From Solirubrobacter pauli (GTDB lineage Bacteria; Actinomycetota; Thermoleophilia; Solirubrobacterales; Solirubrobacteraceae): 64,000 nucleotides of DNA. Shown here piece by piece: positions 1 to 8,588 of the stretch; positions within the stretch are counted from its first letter, which is position 1, and every line of letters begins with the position of its first letter. Under the pieces are notes generated by a model. It was given only the letters and a program-made list of their open reading frames with translations, was not told the DNA's origin and made no database searches. The DNA is taken from contig NZ_RBIL01000002.1 in assembly GCF_003633755.1 (NCBI RefSeq), positions 2,480,001-2,544,000 on the forward strand, in the 5' to 3' direction. The translations under genes and the position numbers were made by a program.

Positions 1-1
1 C

Positions 2-547
2 CCGGAGACCGGCGAGGACGTGCGGACCGGCGACATCCTGCCGGACTGGGCGGTGGACCGGGGCTCCAACCCCGCGACACGCGGCAGCGTCTACGTCGTC
101 TGGATGGACCGGCGCTTCAACGACGCCGACCACGACGACATCCTGCTCGCCCGCTCGCCCGACGGTGGTGTGAGCTGGGACGCCCCGGTCGTGGTCGACC
201 GCACCCCGCGCGGCGTCGACGCCTTCACGGCGATGGTCGACGTCGACAGCCAGGGGCGCGTCGCGGTGTCCTACTACGACTTCCGCAACGACCGACCCGG
301 TGACGCGGCGCTGTCGACGGACTTCTGGGTGACCCACTCGCACGACGGCGGGCGCACCTTCACCACGGAGAGCCGGCTGACGCCGACGTCCTTCGACATG
401 CGCACGGCGCCGAACGCGCGCGGCTACTTCGTCGGCGACTACACCGGGCTCGCCCACGCGGGCACGGCGTTCCACACGGCGTGGGTCGGCGCGAACGACG
501 GCAACCTGAGCAACCGCACCGACGTGTTCCATCGCGGCGCGCAGTAG
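2..547 (+). CDS. Sialidase-like BNR/Asp-box protein, C-terminal part (5' end outside window)
   Basis: The reading frame enters from the left edge and stops at 545-547, so only the last ~181 residues are visible. Two Asp-box-like motifs are present (SPDGGVSWD and SHDGGRTFT), each in a 'D.I..a.S.DGG..W' setting typical of sialidase/BNR beta-propellers. The segment VAVSYYDFRND is also typical of secreted exo-alpha-sialidase-like proteins. Whether it cleaves sialic acid cannot be judged: the N-terminal catalytic Arg/Asp region is missing, and many proteins with this fold have no known substrate. Export is likely for the family, but the signal peptide would lie outside the window. Confidence 0.7.
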   Translation, partial: PETGEDVRTGDILPDWAVDRGSNPATRGSVYVVWMDRRFNDADHDDILLARSPDGGVSWDAPVVVDRTPRGVDAFTAMVDVDSQGRVAVSYYDFRNDRPGDAALSTDFWVTHSHDGGRTFTTESRLTPTSFDMRTAPNARGYFVGDYTGLAHAGTAFHTAWVGANDGNLSNRTDVFHRGAQ

Positions 548-559
548 GGCGCCTTTACG

Positions 560-590
560 GCGGACGCGCTCATCCGTTGGGTGCGTCCGC
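560..590 (+). terminator. Hairpin after the sialidase-like gene (terminator or MarR operator)
   Basis: An 8-bp perfect inverted repeat (GCGGACGC at 560-567, GCGTCCGC at 583-590) encloses a 15-nt loop and is followed by TGTAATT. It lies 13 bp after the upstream stop and 17 bp before the MarR start. It could be a weak terminator, or a dyad bound by the MarR protein encoded just downstream. The loop is long for a terminator and there is no U-run. Confidence 0.35.
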
Positions 591-607
591 TGTAATTAGC
601 GCCGCAG

Positions 608-1111
608 ATGTCGGACCCGCTCCCCTTCGACCCCGTCCACGAAGCAGCCCGCAACTGGGCCAAGCACTTCGGCGACGATCCGGTCCCGTCGATGGCCGCC
701 GTGACGAGCATCATGCGCGTGCAGCAGATCCTGCTCGCGCGCCTGAACGACACGCTCAAGCCGTTCGACCTGACGTTCCCGCGCTACGAGGCGCTGATGC
801 TCCTGTTCTACAGCCGCAAGGGCGCGCTGCCGCTGGGCAAGATGGGCGACCGCCTGCAGGTGCACCGCACGAGCGTCACCAACATCATCGACGGCCTCGA
901 GCGCAGCGGCTTCGTCACGCGCGAGCCGCACGAGCGCGACCGCCGCACCACGCTCGCCGCCTTAACGGACAAGGGCCGCCAGACGGCGGCCCAAGCCACT
1001 GAAGTGCTCAATGAGATGCACTTCGGCACCGAGCCCCTCGCGAAGGAGGAGCTCGATGCCGTCACTCGCACGCTACATCGCCTGCGAGCCGATGCCGACG
1101 GCTTCGACTAG
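608..1111 (+). CDS. MarR-family transcriptional regulator
   Basis: A 167-residue winged-helix regulator. The recognition-helix region (residues ~75-105, MGDRLQVHRTSVTNIIDGLE) and the wing (ERDRRTTLAALTDKG) are the standard MarR signatures, and the length is normal for the family. Such proteins bind palindromic operators as dimers and usually release them on binding a small phenolic or lipophilic ligand. The gene converges on the sugar-binding protein gene with a 4-bp overlap of the two stops (1108-1111), so its relation to the transporter is positional only. The target is unknown; the dyad at 560-590 is a candidate autoregulatory site. Confidence 0.87.
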   Translation: MSDPLPFDPVHEAARNWAKHFGDDPVPSMAAVTSIMRVQQILLARLNDTLKPFDLTFPRYEALMLLFYSRKGALPLGKMGDRLQVHRTSVTNIIDGLERSGFVTREPHERDRRTTLAALTDKGRQTAAQATEVLNEMHFGTEPLAKEELDAVTRTLHRLRADADGFD

Positions 1112-2145
1112 AAGCCGAGGTTCATGTACTGATCGACGTTCTCCTGCGTGACCGTGGTGGCGGCCAGCGTGATGCGGGAGGGGATCTCCGGGGCGGCGAA
1201 GCCCGGGAGGCCCTTCTTCTGGCCGAGCAGCGACGCCAGGTAGACGGCGTCGGCGGACATGGCCGGGTTGTAGAGGAACGTCGCCTTCCACAGGCCACCC
1301 TCCTTGATGCGCTCCATGACGGCCTTCGAGCCGCCGGCGCCCGTCATCCACATCTCGTCGGCACGGCCGGCGTTCTCGATGGCCGAGGCAACGCCCTCGC
1401 CCATGTCGTCGTCGTGCGTGTAGACGGCGTCGATCTGCTTCTGGCCCTGCAGGATGTTCTCCATGACGGAGAGGCCCTTGTCCGGGACGAAGTCGGCCGG
1501 CTGCTTGGCGACGATCTTGATGCCGTCGTTGCAGCGCTTCTTGAGCTGATCGGCGAAGCCCTGCGAGCGCTGCTCGGTCACCGAGATGCCCGCGACGCCC
1601 TGGATCTCGACGACGTTGCCCTTGCACTGCAGCTGGTCGGCGAAGAAGTTGCCGGCCTGCACGCCGATGCCGTAGTTGTCGCCACCGATGATGGTGTGGT
1701 AGGCCGAGGCGTTCGAGAACTCACGGTCGATGTTGATGACCTGGATGCCCTGGTCCATCGCCTTCTGCGCGACGGGGGTGAGCGGCTCACCCTCGTTCGG
1801 CAGGACGACGAGGACGTCCGGCTTCTCCTGGATCAGCGTCTCGATCTGGTCAGCCTGCTCGGCCGACGTCGTCGCCGAGTCGTTGACCGTCATGTCAAGG
1901 CCGAGCTCCTTGGCCTTGGCCTTGGCGTTGTCCGACAGCGCCTTGAGCCAGCCGTGGTCGGCGGCCGGAGCCGAGAACGCGATCTTGACGTCGGCGTTCT
2001 GAGCGGCCTGGTCCTCGGTCGAGGCGGCCTGGGTGGCGGTCGCCGTGGCGTTGCCCTCCGGCTCGTCCTCGCCGCCACAGGCGACGACGCCGAGACCGAG
2101 AGCGAAACCGGCGGCCACCACCGGCACGACACTCTTGAACTTCAT
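1108..2145 (-). CDS. CUT2-type sugar ABC transporter substrate-binding lipoprotein
   Basis: A 345-residue periplasmic-binding protein of the RbsB/Peripla_BP_4 family. It starts with a lipoprotein signal peptide (lipobox GVVAC, Cys23), followed by an acidic/Thr-Ala-rich linker to about residue 55 and the two-lobed sugar-binding fold (VKIAFSAPAADHGWLKAL, then INIDREFSN). The ATG at 2145 is chosen over one six codons upstream because AGGAGGAG sits 7 nt before it. It captures a sugar or polyol outside the membrane for the permease/ATPase encoded upstream. It is the last gene of the Gfo-ATPase-permease-SBP operon, after a 72-nt gap. RbsB-like proteins bind ribose, xylose, galactose, allose or inositol, and the sequence alone does not discriminate. 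Confidence 0.93.
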   Translation of the reverse strand: MKFKSVVPVVAAGFALGLGVVACGGEDEPEGNATATATQAASTEDQAAQNADVKIAFSAPAADHGWLKALSDNAKAKAKELGLDMTVNDSATTSAEQADQIETLIQEKPDVLVVLPNEGEPLTPVAQKAMDQGIQVINIDREFSNASAYHTIIGGDNYGIGVQAGNFFADQLQCKGNVVEIQGVAGISVTEQRSQGFADQLKKRCNDGIKIVAKQPADFVPDKGLSVMENILQGQKQIDAVYTHDDDMGEGVASAIENAGRADEMWMTGAGGSKAVMERIKEGGLWKATFLYNPAMSADAVYLASLLGQKKGLPGFAAPEIPSRITLAATTVTQENVDQYMNLGF

Positions 2146-2217
2146 GTTGGCACTCCTCCTCATTGCACGAGCGATCTAGGGTGAATCCGTTCGGTTACTT
2201 CTGTGTTGTGCGTCCGT

Positions 2218-3192
2218 TCAGGTGCTGCTGCGGCGCTGCAGCAACACGGCGGCGAGGATGATCCCGCCCTTGGTGATCTGCTGGATCTCGACCGCCAGGT
2301 TCATCAGCGTGAGCAGGTTGAACACGATGGCGAAGGTGATCACGCCGAGCACCGTTCCGACGATCGTCGCGCGACCGCCGGCGAGGCTCGTTCCCCCGAT
2401 CACCACGGCGGCGATCGCGTCGAGCTCGTTCAGGTTGCCGGCCACGGGCGAAGCGCTCGCGAGCCGGCCGCACAGCAGGATGGCGGCGATGCCGACGCAG
2501 AGCCCGGACAGCGCGTAGACGCTGAACAGGATCCACCGGACCTTGATGCCGGCGATGCGCGCGGCTTCCTGGTTGCCGCCGACGGCCACGACGTAGCGAC
2601 CGTATGGGGTGCGGTTGAGCAGAATCCAGCCGATCGCAGCGACCGCGAGGAACACGATCAGCGACGACGGGATGCCGATGACCTCGCCGGTGCCGAACCA
2701 CCGCACGGCGTCCAGGTCAAAGAGTGAGATCGGGGTCTTGTCGCTCATCCACAGCGCCAGACCGCGGGCCATCAGCAGCATGGCCAGGGTGGCGATGAAC
2801 GGCACGACCTTGCCGTAGGCGACCGCGAGGCCGTTGATCGAGCCGAGCGCGACGCCCATCAGGATCGCGCCGACCATGAACGCGAGCGAGCCCGAGTCCA
2901 CGACCAGACCACCGGCGACGCCGGCGGCCGCGAGCATGGCGCCGACCGAGAGGTCGATGCCCGCGGTGGCGATCACGAACGTCATGCCGATCGCCATGAC
3001 GCCCACGATCGAGCCCTGGCGGAGCACGTTGAACAGGTTGTCCGTCGAGAGGAACGAGTCCCCCTTCAGGATCGTGCCCGCGACCACGAGGAGCGCGATG
3101 ACGCCGACGAGCGCGTACTCCTGGTAGTCGAAGTTCAGGCCTCGTCCACCGGCCTTCTTGTTGGCGGGAGGCGCCGCCTCAGCCGTGCTCAT
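2218..3192 (-). CDS. CUT2-type sugar ABC transporter permease (RbsC-like)
   Basis: A 324-residue integral membrane protein of the BPD_transp_2 family, with about eight to ten hydrophobic segments after a ~25-residue cytoplasmic N-terminus. Diagnostic stretches include the TAGIDLSVG motif and AAVVIGGTSLAGGRG-like sequence near residue 265, both standard in ribose/xylose/inositol permeases. Its ATG overlaps the stop of the ATPase gene (ATGA at 3189-3192), indicating translational coupling. It would dimerise to form the membrane channel for the sugar delivered by the adjacent binding lipoprotein. Confidence 0.94.
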   Translation of the reverse strand: MSTAEAAPPANKKAGGRGLNFDYQEYALVGVIALLVVAGTILKGDSFLSTDNLFNVLRQGSIVGVMAIGMTFVIATAGIDLSVGAMLAAAGVAGGLVVDSGSLAFMVGAILMGVALGSINGLAVAYGKVVPFIATLAMLLMARGLALWMSDKTPISLFDLDAVRWFGTGEVIGIPSSLIVFLAVAAIGWILLNRTPYGRYVVAVGGNQEAARIAGIKVRWILFSVYALSGLCVGIAAILLCGRLASASPVAGNLNELDAIAAVVIGGTSLAGGRATIVGTVLGVITFAIVFNLLTLMNLAVEIQQITKGGIILAAVLLQRRSST

Positions 3193-4724
3193 CGTGTCTC
3201 CTCCAGAACAACATTGGTGTCAGTCGGCGCGACGGCGTGGCTCAGCAGCTCGACCTCGGTCGCGGTTTCCCCGTCGACCTCGGCGACCAGCTCGCCCTCG
3301 CGCATGATCAGGATTCGGGAGCTCAGCCCCATCAGCTCCTCCATCTCGGAGGAAACCACCACGACGGCGATGCCCGCCGCCGAGAGCTCGGCGATCAGCC
3401 GGTAGATCTCGGCCTTGGCGCCGACGTCGACGCCGCGCGTCGGCTCGTCGAGCAGCAGCACGCGGCACTCGCGCAGCAGCCAGCGGGCCAGGACGACCTT
3501 CTGCTGGTTGCCGCCGGACAGCTCCCGGGTGATCCGGTTCGGGTTGTCCGGCACCGTGTTGAGCTCGCGCAGCTTCTCGCCCGTCAGCTTGCGCTCCTCA
3601 CGCAGGCTGATGATGCCGCCGGTGGTGAAGCGGCTCAGGTCCGCGACGCTCACGTTCTTGGCCAGGCTCCAGCCGAGCAGCAGGCCCTGGGACTTGCGGT
3701 CCTCGGGGGCCAGGCCCATGCCGCGCTCGATCGCGACGGCGGGGTTGCCGGCCGGGACCTTCTTGCCGTCCAGGTAGACCTCGCCGGTGTCCGGCTTGTC
3801 GAGGCCGTAGACCAGGCGCAGCAGCTCGGAGCGACCGGCGCCGACCAGGCCGCCGATGCCGAGCACCTCGCCCGCGCGGACCTGGAAGGAGCTCTCCTTC
3901 ACGCGCGGGGCGCCGGAGACGCCACGGACGTCGAGGACGACGTCGGCGTCCGCCGCGGCCTTCGCGCGGGTCGGGAAGAGCTGGTCCACCTTGCGGCCCA
4001 CCATCTTCTCGACGAGCTCGGCGCGCGGCGTGTCGGCCGGCAGACCCGTGGCGACGGTGCGGCCGTCGGACAGCACCGTGACGCGGTCGCCGATGCGCGG
4101 GATCTCGTCCAGGCGGTGCGAGATGTAGATCACGCCGACGCCGTCGGCGGTGAGCTTGCGCACGACGTCGAACAGCGTCTCGACCTCGCCGTCGTCGAGG
4201 ATCGCGGACGGCTCGTCCATGATCAGCAGCTTCACGTTGCGCGACAGGGCGCGGGCGATCGAGACGATCTGCTGCGCGGCGGGGCGCAGCTGGCGGACGA
4301 ACATGTCCGGCTTGATGTCGGCGTGCTCGAGGCGCGTGAGCAGCGCGGTCGTGTCGGCGCGCATCTTCGCGCGGTCGAGCAGGCCGAGCCGGCGCGGCTC
4401 GTGCCCGAGGAAGATCGACTCGGCGACCCGCAGGTCCTCGACGAGGTCGAGCTCCTGGTAGATCGTGCCGATGCCGAGCGCCATCGACTGCGACGGCTCC
4501 CCGACCGGCAAGGGCTTGCCCTCGATCAGGATCTGGCCCTCGGTCGGCGCGTGCACGCCCGAGATGCACTTGATCAACGTGGACTTGCCGGCCCCGTTCG
4601 GGCCGAGCAGGCAGTGCACTTCCCCGGCCCGCACGTCGAAGTCCATGCCCTTCAGGGCCATGACTCCCGGGTACTGCTTCGTGATCCCTCGGACCTCGAG
4701 CAGCGGAGCGGTGCTCTCGCTCAT
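3189..4724 (-). CDS. CUT2-type sugar ABC transporter, double ATP-binding protein (RbsA-like)
   Basis: A 511-residue protein with two tandem ABC domains, the normal RbsA/XylG/MglA length. The first Walker A is canonical (GPNGAGKST, residues 41-49) with Walker B LLIMDEPS. The second domain has the degenerate Walker A GLVGAGRSE and a canonical signature LSGGNQQKV followed by LLLDEPTRG. This asymmetric layout is characteristic of the CUT2 family. It powers import through the downstream permease. It overlaps the stop of the upstream Gfo/Idh gene (ATGA at 4721-4724) and the start of the permease. Confidence 0.96.
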   Translation of the reverse strand: MSESTAPLLEVRGITKQYPGVMALKGMDFDVRAGEVHCLLGPNGAGKSTLIKCISGVHAPTEGQILIEGKPLPVGEPSQSMALGIGTIYQELDLVEDLRVAESIFLGHEPRRLGLLDRAKMRADTTALLTRLEHADIKPDMFVRQLRPAAQQIVSIARALSRNVKLLIMDEPSAILDDGEVETLFDVVRKLTADGVGVIYISHRLDEIPRIGDRVTVLSDGRTVATGLPADTPRAELVEKMVGRKVDQLFPTRAKAAADADVVLDVRGVSGAPRVKESSFQVRAGEVLGIGGLVGAGRSELLRLVYGLDKPDTGEVYLDGKKVPAGNPAVAIERGMGLAPEDRKSQGLLLGWSLAKNVSVADLSRFTTGGIISLREERKLTGEKLRELNTVPDNPNRITRELSGGNQQKVVLARWLLRECRVLLLDEPTRGVDVGAKAEIYRLIAELSAAGIAVVVVSSEMEELMGLSSRILIMREGELVAEVDGETATEVELLSHAVAPTDTNVVLEETR

Positions 4725-5875
4725 CCTGTGACCCCCGCAGCTTCAATCGACACGTCGACCCAACGATCCTCACGCGCGGACCGCAGCACCGCGTCGGTGA
4801 GGCGGGCGGCACGCAGGCCGTCCGCGAACACCGGCAGGCCATCGGCGACCGCGCCCGTCTCCACCGCCTCGTAGACCTCCGCCGTGAAGGCGTCGAAGCA
4901 GTCGGCGTAGCCCTGCGGATGGCCGGCGGGAAGCACGGCGTAGCGCTGGGCGGCGGCGGACAGGTGCTCGGGGTCGCGCTTGATGATCGTCGCGGACTCG
5001 CGACGGCCGACCCACAGGTCCTCGGGCTCTTCCTGGCAGAACTGCAGCGCTTCCTCGCCACCGTCGATCTCGAGCCACAGGCGGTTCTTGCGGCCGGCGG
5101 AGATCTGGCTGATGACGGTCGAGCCGACCGCGCCCTGGTCGGTCTCGAACTGGACGACGGCGGCGTCCTCGGTGCCGACCGAGCGCTGCTCACCACTGCC
5201 GTTGGCGCTCGAGAACGCGGCGTGCGCCTCGGACTTCGTGCGCTCCGCGTTGGCGATGAGCGTGCGCGCGCAGAGGCGGACGATCCGGTGCCCCGTGACG
5301 AACTCGGCGAGATCGCACCAGTGCGAGCCGATGTCGGCGAACGCGCGGGACGCTCCACCGAGGTCCTCCTCGACGCGCCAGTTGTCGTCCGTGGACTTCA
5401 GCAGCCAGTCCTGCAGGTACGTCCCGTGGATCAGGCGCACGGGCCCGGTGCTGCCGGTGCGGACGCGCTCGCGCGCCTCGCGGACCGTGGGGTAGAAGCG
5501 GTAGACGAACGGGACGGCGGCGATCTTGCCCGAGCGGGCGGCCGCGTCGGCCAGCGTCTGGGCGCTCTCGGCGTCCATCGCGATCGGCTTCTCGAGGATC
5601 ACGTGCTTGCCGGCGGCGAGAGCCGCTTCCGCGAGCGGGACATGCAGGTGGTTGGGCGTGCAGATGTGGACCACGTCGACGTCGTCCGCCGCGACCAGCT
5701 CGTCAGCGCTCTCGAACGCGCGCTCGGCGCCGAGCGTGGCGGCGGCGCGGCGGGCGCTCTCAGGGGAGGACGCGGCCACCCCCACGAGGGAAGCCCCCGC
5801 AAGCCGGGCGGAGCGCGCATGTACGGCACCGATGAACCCGGTCCCTGCGATGGCAACACGAACACCTCGTGACAT
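4721..5875 (-). CDS. Gfo/Idh/MocA-family NAD(P)-dependent oxidoreductase
   Basis: A 384-residue sugar or polyol dehydrogenase. The N-terminal Rossmann domain shows AGTGFIGAVHARS, followed by HICTPNHLHVPLAEAAL and the catalytic-lysine motif EKPIA, hallmarks of Gfo/Idh/MocA enzymes. The C-terminal alpha/beta domain binds the substrate (DIGSHWCDLAEFVTG holds the conserved His). The family oxidises or reduces hydroxyls of sugars and inositols, including oxidation at C3 of glycosides. I chose the ATG at 5875 over the in-frame TTG at 5884, because the TTG would lie inside a plausible -10 element. It is first in the operon with the importer, suggesting it acts on the imported substrate. Confidence 0.9.
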   Translation of the reverse strand: MSRGVRVAIAGTGFIGAVHARSARLAGASLVGVAASSPESARRAAATLGAERAFESADELVAADDVDVVHICTPNHLHVPLAEAALAAGKHVILEKPIAMDAESAQTLADAAARSGKIAAVPFVYRFYPTVREARERVRTGSTGPVRLIHGTYLQDWLLKSTDDNWRVEEDLGGASRAFADIGSHWCDLAEFVTGHRIVRLCARTLIANAERTKSEAHAAFSSANGSGEQRSVGTEDAAVVQFETDQGAVGSTVISQISAGRKNRLWLEIDGGEEALQFCQEEPEDLWVGRRESATIIKRDPEHLSAAAQRYAVLPAGHPQGYADCFDAFTAEVYEAVETGAVADGLPVFADGLRAARLTDAVLRSAREDRWVDVSIEAAGVTG

Positions 5876-5882
5876 GCAAACC

Positions 5883-5911
5883 AAGCTAGTACGACTTCAT
5901 CCGAGTGTCAA
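5883..5911 (-). promoter_or_regulatory. Putative promoter of the Gfo/ABC transporter operon
   Basis: On the minus strand TTGACA (5911-5906) is separated by 17 nt from TAGCTT (5888-5883). Transcription would start within a base or two of the ATG at 5875, implying a leaderless message. The flanking 137-bp divergent region also holds an inverted GTCAA/TTGAC pair (5907-5933) that could be read by one of the ROK regulators. This is by eye, and the -10 match is only partial. Confidence 0.4.
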
Positions 5912-6012
5912 GCAAAAGCCTGTCGGCGTTTGACCGAGATCGTCTGACAATCGACGTCTTATCATCCGCACTTCAGTCGATTTGACCCGAGAAGTCTGGT
6001 TAACTCAGGATC

Positions 6013-7239
6013 ATGCTGAGCGCGGGAGAGGGCAACGGCGGCACATCACCGAACGGTGCGGGGCGTGTCCTGTCGCTGATCCGCGACGGCGAGGCGGTCA
6101 CGCGCGCGGACCTTGCGCGTCGGACGGGGCTCGCCCGCTCGACAGTAGCTCAGAGGGTCGAGGCGCTCCTCGCGCACGATCTCGTCTACGAGGCCGGCGG
6201 CAGCGCGTCCACGGGCGGGCGGCCGCCGACGGTCCTGGCGTTCAACCGCTCTGCGGGGGTCGTGCTGGTGGCCGATCTGGGCGCGACGCACTCACGGCTC
6301 GCGGTCAGCGATCTGTCGGGCACGCCGCTCGCCGAGCGCGCGTACGACTCCGACATCGCGCGCGACCCGGAAGCCGCCCTCGCCTGGGTGAACGACCGCT
6401 TCCAGGAGCTGCTCGCCGAGATCGAGCGCGAGGCCGAGGACGTGCGCGGGATCGGCCTGGGCGTGCCCGCGCCGGTCGCGTTCTCGCGCGGCGAGCCGGT
6501 CGCGCCGCCGATGATGCCCGGCTGGGACGGGTTCTCGATCCCGGACTGGTTCGCCAAGCACTACGACGCGCCCGTGCTGGTCGACAACGACGTCAACATC
6601 ATGGCGCTGGGCGAGCACTGGATGCACTGGCGTGACACCGACCACCTGCTGTTCGTCAAGCTCGGCACCGGCATCGGGTGCGGCATCGTCACCGACCGCC
6701 GGATCCACCGCGGCGCGCAGGGCGCGGCCGGGGACATCGGGCACGTGCGGCTGGCCGGGCACGACGTCGTCTGCCGTTGCGGGAACATCGGCTGCCTCGA
6801 GGCGGTCGCGGGCGGGCGGGCGCTCGCGGCGCAGCTCGCGCGCGGGGGACTCGATGCGAAGACCTCGCGGGACGTGGTGCGGCTCGTCAAGCTCGGGGAG
6901 CCGCAGGCGATCGCGGCGGTGCGCGACGCGGGCCGCTCCCTCGGCGAGGTGCTCGCGGAGTGCATCAACTTCTTCAACCCGGGCGCGATCGTCATCGGTG
7001 GTGACATCGCGGAAGCGCACCAGCATCTCCTCGCGGGCGTGCGCGAGATCGCCTTCGGGCGCTCGCTGCCGATGGCGACGCGCGACCTGCGCATGGGGTG
7101 CTCGCAGCTGGGTGACCGCGCCGGCGTGCTGGGAGCCGCGATCATGGTCGTCGAGCACGTGCTGGCCCCGGAGACGGTCGACCGGGTGATCGCCACCGAG
7201 ATGGCGGGTGCGGGGAGAAAGCGCCAGCCGACGGCTTAA
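6013..7239 (+). CDS. ROK-family transcriptional regulator (copy 1)
   Basis: 408 residues. An N-terminal winged HTH (residues ~15-75, with TRADLARRTGLARSTVAQRV) is fused to a ROK sugar-kinase-like domain. The ROK domain has the nucleotide-fold motif VLVADLGATHSRLAVSDL, the substrate motif VDNDVNIMALGEH and the zinc-binding motif CRCGNIGCLEAVAGG. XylR/NagC/Mlc-type ROK proteins repress sugar operons and dissociate on binding sugar. It is divergent from the Gfo-importer operon, whose likely regulator it is. It is closely similar to the next gene over the whole length. The ATG at 6013 fits the HTH position; upstream in-frame extension looks non-coding. Confidence 0.92.
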   Translation: MLSAGEGNGGTSPNGAGRVLSLIRDGEAVTRADLARRTGLARSTVAQRVEALLAHDLVYEAGGSASTGGRPPTVLAFNRSAGVVLVADLGATHSRLAVSDLSGTPLAERAYDSDIARDPEAALAWVNDRFQELLAEIEREAEDVRGIGLGVPAPVAFSRGEPVAPPMMPGWDGFSIPDWFAKHYDAPVLVDNDVNIMALGEHWMHWRDTDHLLFVKLGTGIGCGIVTDRRIHRGAQGAAGDIGHVRLAGHDVVCRCGNIGCLEAVAGGRALAAQLARGGLDAKTSRDVVRLVKLGEPQAIAAVRDAGRSLGEVLAECINFFNPGAIVIGGDIAEAHQHLLAGVREIAFGRSLPMATRDLRMGCSQLGDRAGVLGAAIMVVEHVLAPETVDRVIATEMAGAGRKRQPTA

Positions 7240-7380
7240 GACCAAGGGGTTGGCGCAAGTCAGCCGCGGCGCACCGGTTCGTGCGGGCGACGGCGAAACT
7301 TTCCGGCAGAAGCCGTGTTGTGCCGCCGCCCCCTCTGCTTTACTTCCGTCGATGGCGGACCCTCTACCGAACCAACTCCC

Positions 7381-8547
7381 ATGACCGGCGCGGGATCGTT
7401 GCTGCGCCTGATCCGCAACGGGGAGGCGGTGACGCGTGCGGACCTCGTGCGCCGCACCGGTTTGGCGCGGTCGACGGTCGCTCAGCGGCTGGATGCGCTG
7501 CTGGCGCACCAGCTCGTCTACGAAGCCGGCGGGAGCGCCTCGACGGGCGGCCGCCCGCCCACGGTCCTCGCCTTCAACCAGGGCGCGGGCGTCGTCCTCG
7601 TGGCTGATCTCGGCGCGACGCACTCGCGCCTCGTCGTGTCGGACCTCGCCGGTGGCCCGCTGGCCGAGACCACGTTCGACATGGACATCGCCGACGGTCC
7701 CGAGATCGTCCTGGAGAACGTGCACGAGGCGTTCGTCGGCCTGCTCACGGAGATCCAGCGCAGCCCGGACGACGTGCGCGGCATCGGCGTCGGCGTCCCG
7801 GGTCCGGTCGCGTTCTCGCGCGGCGAGCCGGTCGCGCCCCCGATCATGCCCGGCTGGGACGGCTACTCGATCCCGGACTGGTTCAGCAAGCACTACGACG
7901 CGCCGGTCCTCGTCGACAACGACGTGAACATCATGGCGCTCGGCGAGCACTGGACCTACTGGCGCGAGATCGAGCACCTGCTGTACGTGAAGATCGGCAC
8001 CGGCATCGGCTGCGGCATCGTCGCCGGCCGGCGCATCCACCGCGGCGCCCAGGGCGCGGCGGGCGACATCGGCCACGTCCGGCTCGCCGGCCACGATGAC
8101 GTCATCTGCCGCTGCGGCAACATCGGCTGCCTCGAGGCCGTCGCCGGCGGCCGCGCACTCGCGTCCAACCTCACCGCCGCGGGCCTCACCGCCGAGTCCT
8201 CGCGCGACGTCGTCACGCTCGTGCGGGCGGGCGAGCCGCAGGCCATCCAGGCCGTCCGCGACGCCGGCCGCTACCTCGGCGAGGTCCTCGCCGGCTGCGT
8301 GAACTTCTTCAACCCGGGCGCGATCGTCATCGGCGGCGACATCTCCGAAGCCCACCAGCAGCTGCTGGCCGGCGTGCGCGAGGTCATCTTCCAGCGCTCA
8401 CTGCCCCTGGCGACGGGCGACCTCCGCATCGTCCCCTCCCGCCTGGGCGACCGCGCGGGCGCGATCGGCGCCGCGATCATGGTCATCGAGCACGTGCTCG
8501 CACCCGAGGCCGTGGACCGCGCCATCCAGGCCGGCCTGGCCGCCTAA
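7381..8547 (+). CDS. ROK-family transcriptional regulator (copy 2)
   Basis: 388 residues with the same architecture as the preceding gene: HTH in residues ~5-65 (TRADLVRRTGLARSTVAQRL), ROK domain with VLVADLGATHSRLVVSDL, and zinc motif CRCGNIGCLEAVAGG. The two proteins are near-identical in the HTH and in the sugar-binding core, which points to tandem duplication. They differ mostly around residues 80-130 and in the C-terminal third. I chose the ATG at 7381 because it places the HTH as in copy 1; a longer in-frame start at 7315 adds 22 residues with no counterpart. The 141-bp gap suggests its own promoter. Overlapping operator recognition by the two paralogues is expected but inferred. Confidence 0.91.
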   Translation: MTGAGSLLRLIRNGEAVTRADLVRRTGLARSTVAQRLDALLAHQLVYEAGGSASTGGRPPTVLAFNQGAGVVLVADLGATHSRLVVSDLAGGPLAETTFDMDIADGPEIVLENVHEAFVGLLTEIQRSPDDVRGIGVGVPGPVAFSRGEPVAPPIMPGWDGYSIPDWFSKHYDAPVLVDNDVNIMALGEHWTYWREIEHLLYVKIGTGIGCGIVAGRRIHRGAQGAAGDIGHVRLAGHDDVICRCGNIGCLEAVAGGRALASNLTAAGLTAESSRDVVTLVRAGEPQAIQAVRDAGRYLGEVLAGCVNFFNPGAIVIGGDISEAHQQLLAGVREVIFQRSLPLATGDLRIVPSRLGDRAGAIGAAIMVIEHVLAPEAVDRAIQAGLAA

Positions 8548-8566
8548 GCACCACCGCGACGCCGCT

Positions 8567-8588
8567 GCGCGCGGGCTTGCCCGCGCGC
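8567..8588 (+). terminator. GC-rich hairpin after ROK copy 2
   Basis: A 9-bp perfect stem (GCGCGCGGG / CCCGCGCGC) with a 4-nt loop lies 20 bp after the stop at 8547. No U-tract follows, as is common for terminators in high-GC actinobacteria. Confidence 0.5.

Noticed and set aside
6292..8355. A 687-codon minus-strand frame opposite the two ROK genes
   Set aside because: Its internal repetition simply mirrors the ROK duplication; composition is that of an antisense shadow and no start signal is present.
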